Part shown: piece after piece, positions 31,946 through 44,215 of the stretch
Numbering within the stretch: position 1 is the first letter of the stretch
Layout: every line of letters starts with the position of its first letter
The notes under the pieces: generated by a model
Told to the model about the DNA's origin: nothing
Database searches by the model: none
Seen by the model: only the letters and a program-made list of their open reading frames with translations
NCBI RefSeq assembly: GCF_022201045.2
Contig: NC_068557.1
Span: 3,844,001 to 3,908,000, forward strand
Direction of reading: 5' to 3'
DNA length: 64,000 bases
Source of the DNA: Citrus sinensis
Lineage: Eukaryota; Streptophyta; Magnoliopsida; Sapindales; Rutaceae
Program-made: the position numbers and the translations under genes

Positions 31946-33019
31946 AGAATGATATATAAAGTAATAGAATATTGGCAATTCAAAATATAATCTAACTAAA
32001 TAACATACGAAGCAATATAATTTTTTATGTGTTTGTAAAACGGTATGGAAAGATTTTCTAACTGGGAGGTTGAAATATCAAATGTATGCTCAATAGATTT
32101 TAATCATAATTGAAAAAAGGATTTTAAGAGAATTTTAGAAGGGTGCTAATATCAAGATGCCCTTTTCTTTCTCTCTCCTTTTTCCATTTTTGAATGCAAA
32201 ATGGTGCTGAAAATATGAAGCATCAAAATTTCAAGATCAAACTAAGCAAAATTAAAATCTTAGAACTTGAACTTGCTTATTTCGACGAAATTGACCATCA
32301 TAAATATATAAATACAGATTGAAAATTAACATGGACATGTGAATAATGGCTGATATTTTTTACTGTTTTAAGCCATAAAAAAGAGTATTTTCAATTTTCT
32401 CTAGCGGTTGTTTTGCAATATCAATGCCAATTGACTATCTACTATTAAAAATACACTATTTTCTAGAGACAAACACAATTTTTAAAAAATTACAGTCGAA
32501 AAAATATAAGTTCTAATTAATTATGCAATTAAAAATATGTTGTGTTAGTAGGAATAAATTATATTTCTAATTGAATTTTAATATTTCCAAGAAGTGATTG
32601 TTAAAATTCATTTTATTCTACTTCATAGTTAAAATGATCATTTTATTAATTGCTTCCAAAAAAATCAAAGAATTAATAGACAAATATATGGTTGAAATTG
32701 ATTTTCTTAATTGCCTATAGGAAAAACAATCAATGAATCAATGGACAAATATTATTTTATATATAATTTCAACAAATACATGTGCAATTTAAACAAAAGT
32801 CAAATAATACAACAAAAGCTACACGACAGTGTCGCTACTGTTTAGCCTAAATTGATTGATAGAACATAAATGACAAATTAGTAAGATAAACAAAAGATAA
32901 AAATATATATTGACACACAAATTATAAAGCTATAGTAGTTTTAATAATTCATAGTTAAGTTATGTTTCAAAAGATAAATAAATTATTGAAATAGTTCTAA
33001 TTATATGTTGAAATTAATT
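31946..33019. other. AT-rich gene-free stretch
   Basis: Very AT-rich with no coding signal. I see no defined element here. Confidence 0.5.
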
Positions 33020-33024
33020 GTATG

Positions 33025-33383
33025 TGTTGGGTTCAGTTATTCTTTGTGAGCCAACTACCCATGTTGAGAACATGAGCGACTTTTAAGGAGAATGAAAAGA
33101 AAATTAATGGTCCAGGGAGAGGGAGAGGGAGGTCGGTTTTTTTCATCTTTTTTTTTGTGTTATTTTGCTTGAGTTATTCCCCTTCGAGTCAACTATTAAA
33201 GTTACTCCTAATCTAACTTAAGCATCGGAGGGTTCTAGCCGGAACCCCCACCGGCGAGTCCTGACCGATTTATGTGATTTTCAGGTTGCAGACTTGAAGT
33301 TCATATCAATATTCAAGCTTGGTTCGTACTAATTTCCCACCATAAACAAATTCAGCTGTTGAGGTCATTTTTTGGCATCAACA
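33025..33383 (+). repeat. 5' LTR of the non-autonomous element
   Basis: Starts TGTTGGGTTCAG and ends GGCATCAACA. It contains a GGGAGA simple repeat. Confidence 0.95.
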
Positions 33384-33384
33384 T

Positions 33385-33408
33385 CTTGGCGCCGTCTGTG
33401 GGGACGGT
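33385..33408 (+). other. Primer-binding site of the non-autonomous element
   Basis: CTTGGCGCCGTCTGTGGGGA begins one base after the LTR. This GC-rich TGGCGCC... start is typical of primer sites in plant Ty3/gypsy-related elements. The priming tRNA was not identified. Confidence 0.7.
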
Positions 33409-34189
33409 ACGAAAAGCCATAAGAAAATGATGAGATTCATTGGATGGGAAATAGGAGGGCAGTATAACAAATTGTTGTTGGCAAGTACAGCTCGAAAGAA
33501 CACTTCTCAGAGGTGAGAATCAGGTTCGATTTCAATTTAATTATTTAGTATAACCGAACCTAAGGGGCGTGAATTACATATTAATCATTGTTTTATTATT
33601 TGTTGATTATGATGGTGTTTCTCGATTCTGAGGTGATTGAACTACTTGTGCAATTTCTTTTCAAACAAATGCTAATTAGCCAAAATTATTTTATTTGATT
33701 GAGAAATAGCTGAGAATTGAGGAGAAATCAAATAACCGATAAGATCAATAACAATGAATTAATGGGTTAATTTGATTGGACCCTATTTGGAGTGGTTTGG
33801 CATTGCTCACTGGGTTCAAAAGCTTAGCATCTTGCTATGTACTAACCAATCCAGTCTTGTAGTTGTGGCTTTGGCGCAAGAGGTGTTTGATAAAATATCT
33901 TAGGGTGTAAGAATTGTTCCGTGACTTTATTTAAAATAATTGAGTAAGATGATTTCTAAAGGTCACAACAACAATATCAGAAGATAGCTAAAAAGCAACA
34001 TTAAGGATGTCCTAGCAACATAAAAAAGGGAAGTAGTTGTGGCAAAACAAGAATTGCAAAACAATGGTCCTACAAGAATCATAAACTGGTATACGACCAA
34101 GAGATTTTTACATTAATTATTTCCAACATACCTTACATTTTTTTTTATATGCTACAAGTTAGTAAATGAAGTAATAGGTTAAATAAAGA

Positions 34190-34609
34190 GTGAAAGCTTC
34201 AATGATCTTGTTCCTGCTAGATATATTTTATTTATTTATTTATTTTTTATCTCGCTTCCAAGTCAAACTGGGTTGGCACCATACAAACTCGAAACTACAC
34301 ATATGCTTGGAATCCCTATACATTTTTCTTTTTTTTCCTTCTTTCAAAATTATATGTCTTGTTTATAAAGAATTGACCAGGAAAATTTTAGTGGCAAGAA
34401 ATTTGCTATTAACAAATGTAAGGAAGGGATTAAAGGGAGAAGCTATAAAGAAAAAGCTTGTGGTTGTTCTTCGGGATTCACTTCGAACCTGCATGGATAT
34501 CATGAATCCATTAAATTTACATTCATGGGAAGAAGAGAATCAAAGCCAAGACTGTGATCCTCAAGAAACCACTCCCCGCAAAGACTCCAATCAGGTGCAT
34601 TTGTTCTAA
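34190..34609 (+). other. Open frame of 139 codons inside the non-autonomous element, uncertain
   Basis: It opens with a hydrophobic stretch followed by a basic middle (KGLKGEAIKKKLVVVLRDS) and a polar end. I do not recognise a family. The segment after codon 75 looks more protein-like than the AT-rich start and could be an exon-like captured piece. It begins at a non-ATG codon or a late Met. Low confidence that it is coding. Confidence 0.2.
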
Positions 34610-36829
34610 ACTTCAGTTCCTCAGGTAATATTTTCACTTAAAGTTTGCCTTTTGGATTGAGACATGAAATTAAAATACTGATTGGTCATTTATTGATAAA
34701 AATTTGGTAAAAGATAAAAATTTTGTAAAACTCTGGCTGTATAGCTTTTTATCAATCTTAATTTTGCATGTAAATCATAAGAGCTATAGTCACAAAAGGT
34801 CTAATATGATATCTTTGAGAGTATAACTATTTTTTAGAACTGATTTATGTTTGCAACACTGAAATTACCAAAAATGCATGAAATGAAGCTACCTTTAATT
34901 TTATGATAATTGCTTGTTGAACATGTCGTGTGGTTATCCTCGCAAGTTACTGCATATACAAGTTAGTATATGCTTACTACATGTTGATGAAATAGCTGAG
35001 AGGAGTTAATAGACAACAAAGTACCATCTCAGGTGCATTTGTTCTAGATTTTAACTCCATCGATTATATTTTCACTTAAAGGCTATTGGTTAGTTGTTTT
35101 GAAATCTCTACTAGCCTAATTTATAATATTGGTTGGTCAATTTATTTTCCTTGTTTTGATAAAAATGGGTAAACTCTAGCTCTGCAATTTTTATCAATAT
35201 TGTTTTTGCATCAGAGCTGTATTAACAAAAGGCTCAACATGATATCTGAAAGATGGCCATTTTAAAGAACCGATTTAGGCTACTAATCCAAATCCTAAAT
35301 GCGTGAAATTATATTGTCTTTAACAATATAGTAACTGAATGTCTGGAACTTGTGTTAGGCAATATAGCGATTATATATTGCGGTTAAACATGTAAATTTG
35401 TTTGCTTAAGAGAACTCTGCCATAAGCCAAGGACTAAAATCCAGGTTCTATTTCAATTTATTTAATATAAGCATGAAACTATTTGAAGAGCTATATATAT
35501 ATGTTTGCTCAACTACTACTTTCGCATGGGAAAATATTAGATATTAGCTATATTTGTTTTCTTGAAACGATGGCTCTAGTTCACATTGCATAATTTCCAA
35601 TAATTGTTGAAAACTGTTAGAAGTATGAAAATGAAATAGCACAAATTTGTTAAGGCCAAGTGTTGGCCATGGCTGATTTTAATCGTGTCTTCGATCACAA
35701 AATCCTCATAGTCGACTAAGGATAGAAAAACATATTGTTTATATATGGTTTGACTTTAAAGCATTTTCTTAACAAGGCTGAAATTTCTTTCTAGTTTCAC
35801 TGATATTTCTTGGGTTATGTTACAACATGAATTATACTACGAGGTGTTGCCGTAAAGTTTCGGATGCAAAGCTAAGCTCACGAGTTGTTGGTGAAATGAC
35901 TTTTCTTATCAAAAATATCAAATACTACAAGCCCCTTGATCATGTGCATTTGTTCTGATTCTTAATTTCGTAGATTACCTTTCAAAGTCAAGTTACTACT
36001 TAAGCTTGAAATGCCTACTAGTTTCGGTTTTTATTCATTGTGATAATGCATGTGTAAATTTGTTAGTCTCATACGCACTAACAACATGATCAGATGCTAT
36101 TCATCCTTGGACAATGTGCTATAAATCTTTGTTAGGAGCGAGTTTGATCTTTAAAGCAAAATTATATTTTTCAAAGGTAAAAAATACCATGAGGAAATAG
36201 TGAACTTCATGGTGATATGCTTATTATCTACCAATTCACTAACCATGATTTATTAGTTTAATTTTGTTAAGCTTACTTCAAGGTTGTGCCTAAAATTCTA
36301 TCCAACTATCAATTGGGTGTGCTTTGTCCAAAGTATTGCAATTGTCTACTATCACGTCTGTAGGCTATACAAATTTCATGGTATTTCTTATCGAATACTT
36401 TTGAAAAGTCAAATGGAATCAGTTAGGGTGAGGGAGACAATGTCACATAGTGTTTGAATATTTTGTGAATTATCTATTTACAGGGTACATCTACTTATGA
36501 TATTTGTCAATAATTGCCTCTATCTAAAGTTCTAAGAATTGGTTATAAAGCATAAGTTTTCGGAATTGGAGATGTCATTGTTTATAAAGCATCCCCATTC
36601 CTCAATTAACTTTTCTGGGATTGCATATTTTACTGATATTACTTAAATTAAATGCTTGAAATGAAGCTACCTTTAATTTTATGATAGTTGATAAAAGTTC
36701 TGGAATTTATTGAACCTGCCGTGTGGTTGTCCTCGTAAGTTATGGCATATACTAGTTAGTTTTACATATGCTTACAACATATTTGATTTCTCAATACTGA
36801 CTTTTGTCCACTTCGACTTCTGCGTTTGA

Positions 36830-37440
36830 TTTTATAATTTAAGATCGACATCTACACATTTGATTCTACAATTTGAGATCTACATCTACATATTTGATTC
36901 TACAATTTGAGATCGGCATCTACATATATGATTATACAATTTGAGATCTACATCTCCATATTTGATTTCACAATTTGAGATCGGCATCTACATATCTGAT
37001 TCTACAAATTGAGATCTAAGTCTACATTTTAGTTCTACAATATGAGATCTACATCTACATATTTGATTCTACAATCTGAGTTCGACGTTTGCATATTTGA
37101 TTCTACAATGTGAGATCTACATCTGCATATTTAATTCTACAATTTGAGATCCAAATCTATATATTTGATTCTACAATTTGAGATCTATATCTACATATTT
37201 GATTTCACAATTTGAGATTGGCACCTACATATCTGATTCTACAATTTGAAATCTAAGTCTACATTCTAGTTCTACAATTTGAGATCTACATCTACATATT
37301 TGATTCTACAATCTGAGTTCGACATTTACATATTTGATCCTACAATGTGAGATCTACATCTACATATTTAATTATACAATTTGAGATCCAAATCTATATA
37401 TTTGGTTCTACATTTTGAGATTACATCTATATATTCGACA
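36830..37440 (+). repeat. Minisatellite of about 34 bp, roughly 18 copies, in the non-autonomous element
   Basis: Units read approximately GATCTACATCTACATATTTG followed by ATTCTACAATTTGA, with point variants such as GATCGGCATC. A second, more diverged repeat with CTTATTGAG(A/G)TC follows at 37480-37860. Confidence 0.93.
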
Positions 37441-37960
37441 TCTACATATTGAGATTGAGGTTGTCATTTTTGATCTTATCGGGGTCCATCTTAATTTAAT
37501 TATTTGATCGAATCTTATTGAGAATAAAGTTGGAAATTTTGTGGAGCTCATTTTGGCCTTATTGAGGTCCAATTGACTTTGTTCTGCTTGCCTTATTAAG
37601 GTCTAGCTTGATAAATTGTTTTTGCCTTGTTGAGGGCCAATGTGAATAAATTGTATGATTCGATCTTATTGAAATTGAGGTCTCTATCTTGGCCTTATTG
37701 AAGTCTAATGTGAATAAATTATTTGATTCGATCTTATTGAGATCGAGGTCGTCATTTTTGGCCTTATTGAGATTGAAGTTGTCATCCAATCTTATTGAGA
37801 TCGGCAGCGAGGTCATATGATCTTATTGAGACTGTGGTCATCGCCTGATTTTATTAAAATCGAGATATTGTGAAGTTGATTTTTTTTCTCTTTTTCTTTC
37901 AGCATTCTTAAGTTTCCAAGACCAATCACAAGTTCTTGATCTTGAAAACTAGGGGACTTA

Positions 37961-38324
37961 TGTTGGGTTCAGTTATTCTTTGTGAGCCAACTACCCATGT
38001 TGAGAACATAAGCGACTTTTAAGGAGAATGAAAAGAAAATTAATGGTCCAGGGAGAGGGAGAGGGAGAGGGAGGTCGGTTTTTTTCATCTTTTTTTTGTG
38101 TTATTTTGCTTGAATTATTCCCCTTCGAGTCAACTATTAAAGTTACTCCTAATATAACTTAAGCATCGGAGGGTTCTAGCCGGAACCCCCACCGGCGAGT
38201 CCTGACCGATTTATGTGATTTTCAGGTTGCAGACTTGAAGTTCATATCAATATTCAAGCTTGGTTCGTACTAATTTCCCACCATAAACAAATTCAGCTGT
38301 TGAGGTCATTTTTTGGCATCAACA
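37961..38324 (+). repeat. 3' LTR of the non-autonomous element
   Basis: Nearly identical to 33025-33383. The GGGAGA tract has one more unit. The duplication GTATG follows. Confidence 0.95.
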
Positions 38325-38329
38325 GTATG

Positions 38330-39894
38330 ACCGTTCTTAGACAATTGGACTAATTTAATAAACAATATTTCAACAATAATTAAATGTTAATTACTAATTA
38401 TCTAATAATTTTTAGTATATGCAATGAATGTTAACTATGAAGTATCTGTTCCAAGTTCCACAATTAGGAGTATAATACAATTATGAAAACTATTAAACTC
38501 CATTCATTAAAATTGCCACTGGAGTACATTAATTTTAAAATTAGCTAGTCTCCATATTGATTCAATAACAATTATGATCATTCATAGATATTATTTCTCT
38601 AATTGCTTAAATATAAAGTACCAATTAGTTCGATAATGAATCTCTAAATTGATTATTAATACAATCGAAAATTAAACATTATAGCAAGTTTCAAGTTTGT
38701 TTATAAGATTGAATGGGATCATAAATTGATTTGATGTTTAGTTGTAAGACATCGTACATTATTTTTATGTTGTAATCAATCAATTGTACTTATAAGTTAA
38801 ATAATGTAATTCAATTTTATTGTTGCACCAAGTAAAACCTTAAGAAAAAGTCAATTCCTTAATAATCATTTTATATATATTGCTAATTACTTCATGGTCA
38901 AGTGGAAGACACTCGCATAATTTTTTTTTTTGGTTAAGGGTTGAAATTCTGTGTTCATTGTAGAATTTAATTTTATTTTAAAATTAAGTACATTAATTAA
39001 TCATTTATTTAATTATCTAGTTCATGTTTGATAAAAATATAGTAAACTAATAAAAAAATTACAATAACTTTTCTGTTAGATGATATCTAATTTTATATTA
39101 TGTTTTCTTACCTTTATACCTTTGCTTTGACTGACCTTGCAAGTTATACTAGCGAAAAATTTATTGGCACTTATGTTGCCTCTTAAAATTGTATATCCTT
39201 TGGATAGTTTTTTCTACTAACTCTTAGTTACCGTTAAATTTTTTTTTTCTATTTCTGACAAAAAATTACAATTATTGAAAATATCATTTTATTTTCAACT
39301 ACATTTTTGAAATGGTAGAAATAATTATACATGTCAAATGGTTACTTACGGTGGTTGTAAACACCAATGACGTTAAAATTTTTCGCTAAAGTAAATTTAT
39401 TATTGACCAATTTTGAAGTTACTTTCAACGGTGTTCTTTTTATTTGAGAAACTAGATAGCTATTTTTGTTTTTATCAGTGTCTTGATCATCAAGTTTGAA
39501 AATTACCCTATTACCAACCATATATATTTAACTATTGTTGAAAATGTTTAGTGAAAAATGACTACATTTTTTTTTGGTAGTGTTGCCACAAAAAGAATGT
39601 AGGTTTGAATCTCCGGGTCCGGGCAATGACTTGATGATATTAGAATGATAACAACATTATTTTCATTTGTATTTTTCAATTTTCAGCATTGATATTGTTA
39701 TTCTTCTCTTCAGACTTTCCCTCTTTAAAAAACTAAAAAAACATAATCTTTCAAAAAATAAAAATAACCCATGTGAGAATAAAAAAAATAAAAGATCAAT
39801 GTTTTAGTATGAGCAAACCAATTATCTAGACTGAAGAAATAGGGGAAAAAAATTAATAATCATGCACATACAAATAAAATAGATTGGAGAGAGA

Positions 39895-39930
<36 letters not shown>

Positions 39931-40632
39931 AAGTGGTGTTAATTATATTTGTATTAATCCTTAAATGTAGTTGTAATAGAATAATGATTTTATGATATTA
40001 ATGAAGAAGTGACAATATTACAACTCAAAATCGATAAATAATCTTTCATGCTTGATAGGCTCAGTTCGACATGAGCCCCAATTCGAACAATTTTAAATCT
40101 GAAACAAACAGGGCCAATCTTGATCTTTGAAACATGTAATACAAAACATTAATATCTCGGGAGCAAAAATTTGAACAAATTTCTAAACTCCACTCACAAA
40201 CCTTTCCTTTTACTGAAATTTTATACGGCAGAAGTTCCCAGAACTTGCAATATCTGAGCTCTAGCTCCCATTCATGATTCACTAGAGAGGAATCCTTTTC
40301 TGAAACAGTAGTTTCGGGTTTTGGTTTATGGTATATTTCATTATTCAAAAAAATAAAAATAAAAATAAAAATAACGTGTACATAAATGCATGATAAAGAT
40401 TTTGACTAAAGTTACATGTCAGTGCAGATGGTCCACCGACCTTTGTTCCGTACGACCTTATCCTCTGAGCTATGAATGGCAGGACGCAGTTTTGATGCTG
40501 TTTATTCACGCGATTTTGAAATAAATAAATAAAAAATGTTAAAAGAGTGGGGAATATGAGAGAAAATGTATTAAAAAAAAAAGAGAGTGGGAATAAAGAG
40601 AGAATAAAATTCTCTCATCTTTGTCTCTCTTT
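38330..40632. other. AT-rich gene-free stretch with a GA microsatellite
   Basis: No gene is seen. Two short stretches have tRNA-derived-looking motifs (near 38895-38955 and 39585-39625, AGGTTTGAATCTCC) that could be old SINE remnants without visible duplications. A (GA)n run lies at 39887-39927. Confidence 0.45.
39887..39927. repeat. (GA)n microsatellite
   Basis: About 20 GA units with one GGGA interruption. Confidence 0.95.
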
Positions 40633-40651
40633 AACATTACATATAAATCAA

Positions 40652-40985
40652 CCACTTGGGCTTAACCTAAGTGGCTAGAGCCACTCATTCACAAATGTGA
40701 GGGAGGGGGTTCGAACCTCCGCAGACGCATTGCAGGAGTTTAATTTAAAATGTTCTTCCTTGGAGCCCAGAGCTTGAGTGAAGACAGTCTTCCTCCCACG
40801 ATGAGAGTTTGACGTCCCTCGAATATTTGAGAGGGTTAAAAATCTGAGCGGTGCCATATCAGCATTAATGTCAACAGGACTCAGTATATATATATGATTG
40901 TACATATTAGTTATACTCTCATGTAATATGAGTTGTAATTTAAATTGTAATTTGAGCAAAAGTCTCATGCCATCAAAAAAAAAAA
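40652..40985 (+). mobile_element. SINE-like retroposon (family 2)
   Basis: A 334-bp insert ending in a run of A, with an exact 19-bp target duplication AACATTACATATAAATCAA at 40633-40651 and 40986-41004. Near its 5' end it has a pol III promoter layout: an A-box-like CCTAAGTGGCTAG and a B box GGTTCGAACCTC at 40709-40720. It is unrelated to the other SINE family in the window. The long exact duplication implies recent insertion. Confidence 0.88.
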
Positions 40986-41004
40986 AACATTACATATAAA
41001 TCAA

Positions 41005-43338
41005 TTATAAGGCCTAAGGAAACATGAATTCATCATTCAATCTAAAGTAACTATTTATTTAATTCTTATCACAAGTGATTTACTATTCTTCATATATATA
41101 ATTATTGTTAAGAGATACATATGAAAATTATTCAAATTAAGGAAGAGAGTACATACATTCCTTTTGAATTTGACAATTACTGTGCTATCTATAAAAACAA
41201 ATTCTTGTATCATGTGTATTTATAACAACAAACGAATAAACACTCAATACTAAAATACATGTGACAATATTTCAGAAGAAGAGAATATATATTTGAGGAG
41301 CACCTATTCTTTCAAATTTGGATCCAATTAGGGGTGGGTGAAAAAATTGTTGCCCTAAAAAAACTGAGCCAGATCGGTTTAGTTTTTTAAAATTAAAAAA
41401 ACCAATCAGTTTATATGAGGAAAAATCAAGAACAAAAAAAGTTAAAAAATAGAAAGAAAATTATGGTTTAAAAAAGAAGAAGAAGAAAGGAACCTAGTTG
41501 GGAACCGAACAATTGATTCGGTTGGGTTCGGATTATTATTTCTATAAAAATTGACGGTTCAATTCAATTTAAAACCAAGCCAAGCCAAACCATCCTCATC
41601 TCTAGATCCCGTGCTAATCTAAGTTGTGTTATTTTATTACTAATGTTTTCATTCGAGAATTTATCATCTTCAAATTGTTCCATTACTTTTGAAAACAACC
41701 CTTTTCTAACAGTTTTAACTAACAATTTTAACACAAAAAAAATGCTGTTTAAATTAATAAAAAATCTTATTTGAGGTCCTTAAAATTCAAAAAAAAAAAG
41801 TCTTCTTAATTTCATCTCCATAAAATCAAAATCGTACCCATAATTTGTCGCATGATTTCAATTGGTTAACAGGGCTGTACGTGGCCAAGGGTTTGGTTTT
41901 GATGGCCGCGTGGCCAAGCTTTTAGTTTCCTTGGCCGCACATGGCCATTTGGTTGCCTTGATCGAGTGGCCACGGGTTTGGTTGCGGTAGCTAAGGGTTT
42001 GGTTTCCATAACCGTGCATGGCCAAGGGGTTTGGTTGCCTTGGTCGCAGTGGCCATGGGTGGGGTTTAGTTGTGTTTGAGTTCTTAGAATTTTCAAAGCA
42101 GTTGTAATCAGTAATTGTTCAAAAGTATTCAAATTTAGAATTTTGGCTTTAAAACTTTGGATTATGGTAGAATCTTCTTAGATTTTAATTTTACTTTAGC
42201 TTTTATTTGTGGATAGTTTATTTGAAATTTTTTATTAACGAAAAATTTGAGAGAGAGAATGTTGCAATTGTAATTTACATTTTATTAAGGGATCTGTTAT
42301 GTTACATTTTATGTAATTTACAACACACTATTCATGTGTGTGAGAGTGTGTGAGTTTAAATTACATGAATGTAACTTAATGTTTGACTTTTATTAAATGA
42401 GATGAATGAACATAAGAAGGTGAGATTTATCAGATGAAAATGAATCATGTTGAGAATTTTGATATTTTGAAATTAAATTAAATTATGCTAAAGTACATCT
42501 TTGTCCTCTAAAATATAAATAAGGGTAACGTTCATTTTATCTAATAATAAATATGAGTAGAAAAATTGAAAGACTTCACTTCTCTTGGTTAATTCAAATT
42601 GTATAGATATTATTTTGCCCTTATAACCATTAAAATCAATGGAAAGATAAAAAATTTTAGAGGGTAACTTGATATTTTTAAAAATAGAGAAGATAATTTG
42701 AAAATAATCAATTAATGTGGAGTAATTCGAAATTTTGCCATGCGTGTAACACATGCATTAATTTTGTCACTTATGCATTAAAAACCTATGAACAGGCAAG
42801 CATTCAATCCTTGTCCCTTTCTTTCAATTGTAAGTTTGCAATTTAGAGCGGTGAACCACTACTCTAAGAAGGATTATGAGGGTAGTAGTCTGAATCTCAT
42901 AACTCAAACTCCCTCAATTAAGTAAAAAATTGTGTGGAGTTAATTTATAAATTTTTCTCCCTCACAAAATGCGAGTGAAAAAGAGACATCTCTCCTTTAT
43001 AAGGGTTATATGTCTGGACATGTACTTAATAAAATTAATGTAATTAGATAAGTTCCAAATTATATATCTAATTATAAATATTAATATAATATCTGTTTTA
43101 ATAACAGTTATAAATATATGTGTCATCTATAAAAAAAAATTTGCAATTTAGAGTCAAGCTACTAGGAATCTTGAGTCAATGCACCATTACGATTTGACAG
43201 GAATTGCATGTGGTGGAGACTTGGTACAATGATAGCCCCCTGGCCCTGCCGCACCATAAATACCATGCAAACACATAAGCACAACTGATTAATTACCACA
43301 CACAGATTCTAAGCCAATAAGCCAATAACTTTTTGAGG
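41005..43338. other. Gene-free stretch upstream of acyltransferase copy 2
   Basis: AT-rich apart from a GC-rich minisatellite at 41877-42062. The last few hundred bases should hold the former promoter of the damaged acyltransferase. A TATA-like ATAAATA lies near 43256. It is not related by eye to the region upstream of acyltransferase copy 1. Confidence 0.5.
41877..42062. repeat. GC-rich degenerate minisatellite
   Basis: About six diverged units of roughly 30 bp built on TGGCCAAGGGTTTGGTT and CCTTGGCCGCG blocks. It stands out from the very AT-rich surroundings. Confidence 0.8.
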
Positions 43339-43873
43339 ATGACCTTGACATTGCTTCAAGAATTCTCAGTTAAACGGCGGGCGCCGGAACTTATTGGCCC
43401 AGCGTTGGCGCCGAAAAGTCATGAAGTGAAGCAACTTTCCGATATCGATGACCAACAAGGTTTATGGTTTCAAGTTCCATTAATATTTTTCTACAAGAAT
43501 AATCCTTCACCTTCGATGAAAGGGAAAGATCCGGTTAAGGTCATCAAGGAAGCCCTGAGCAGGGCACTTGTGTATTATTATCCTTTTGCTGGTAGGCTTA
43601 GAGAAGGGTCCGATGGTAAGCTCATGATAGACTGCAATGGTGAAGGAGTATTGTTTACTGAGGCTGATGCTGACTTCTCACTTGATCAGCTTGGTGATGA
43701 TGAAATTAAGCCACCATGTCCATATTTGGATGAGCTACTTTATGATGTTCCAGGCTCCGAAGGCATTCTTGGCTGCCCATTGTTGTTAATCAGGTGAGTG
43801 ACATTACTTCAAACCGAATTTTAATTATGTATTTATAGATTTTCTTTTTTCTTTTTCTTTTATTTTCTTCTTT

Positions 43874-43908
43874 TTCTTCTTCTTCTTCTTCTTCTTCTTC
43901 TTCTTCTT
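43874..43908. repeat. (TTC)n microsatellite in the intron of acyltransferase copy 2
   Basis: About ten TTC units within a longer pyrimidine tract (43843-43913). Confidence 0.93.
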
Positions 43909-43994
43909 TTTTTGTAGAAATGTTTACTTTGAAAACAACGTTGAAAATTAAATTCTGAAGGGAAATTTTCAAAACCCTCGGTTGTACTTTTATT

Positions 43995-44215
43995 TTTTAT
44001 TTTTTTGTCTTAACCATAGGGTATCTTGGGAGGGCTCCAACTGTGGGAGACACCTTTAAACTCGTACCACAACCTAAATTAGAAGTTCCCGCTTGAACCG
44101 GGAGGCATAGATTCTCCCAACAAAGGGAGACTTTTCTACGACTCGAACTGAGGAGCAAACAAATCAAGCCACTTAAGGGGACTCAATTACCAGTGAAGCT
44201 TACACTTTATTGGCT
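43995..44215 (-). mobile_element. SINE insertion (family 1, copy B)
   Basis: Homologous on the minus strand to the SINE at 9449-9664 (shared GTTGGGAGAA, GGTTGTGGTACGAG, TCCCACAGTTGG and GGATACC-like blocks). It has a B-box-like CAGTTCGAGTC and an A-rich tail. The exact 19-bp target duplication CCTCGGTTGTACTTTTATT lies at 43976-43994 and 44216-44234. It sits in the acyltransferase intron, antisense to the gene. Confidence 0.9.

Larger units (their letters stand above)
33025..38324 (+). mobile_element. Non-autonomous LTR retrotransposon (LARD-like), complete
   Basis: 5.3 kb, with LTRs at 33025-33383 (359 bp) and 37961-38324 (364 bp) that start TGTTGGG and end ATCAACA. The target duplication GTATG is at 33020-33024 and 38325-38329. 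A primer-binding-like TTGGCGCCGTCTGTGGGGAC follows the left LTR directly, and a purine tract (AAAACTAGGGGACTTA) precedes the right LTR. By eye the LTRs differ by three substitutions, one 6-bp repeat-unit difference and one T. The interior has no gag or pol. It holds diverged internal duplications and a long minisatellite. It must have moved with enzymes from another element. Confidence 0.95.

Noticed and set aside
36830..37440. Possible CRISPR-like array (regular 34-bp repeats)
   Set aside because: The units are adjacent with no unique spacers, in plant nuclear DNA. It is a minisatellite inside an LTR element.
37559..37816. 85-codon minus-strand frame with repeated DLNK-like residues
   Set aside because: It reflects the degenerate CTTATTGAG repeats of the non-autonomous retroelement.
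38880..38960. Possible tRNA-like or SINE remnant
   Set aside because: Weak A-box and B-box resemblance but no cloverleaf, no tail and no duplication.
40675..40968. 97-codon minus-strand frame
   Set aside because: It lies wholly inside the SINE-like element at 40652-40985.
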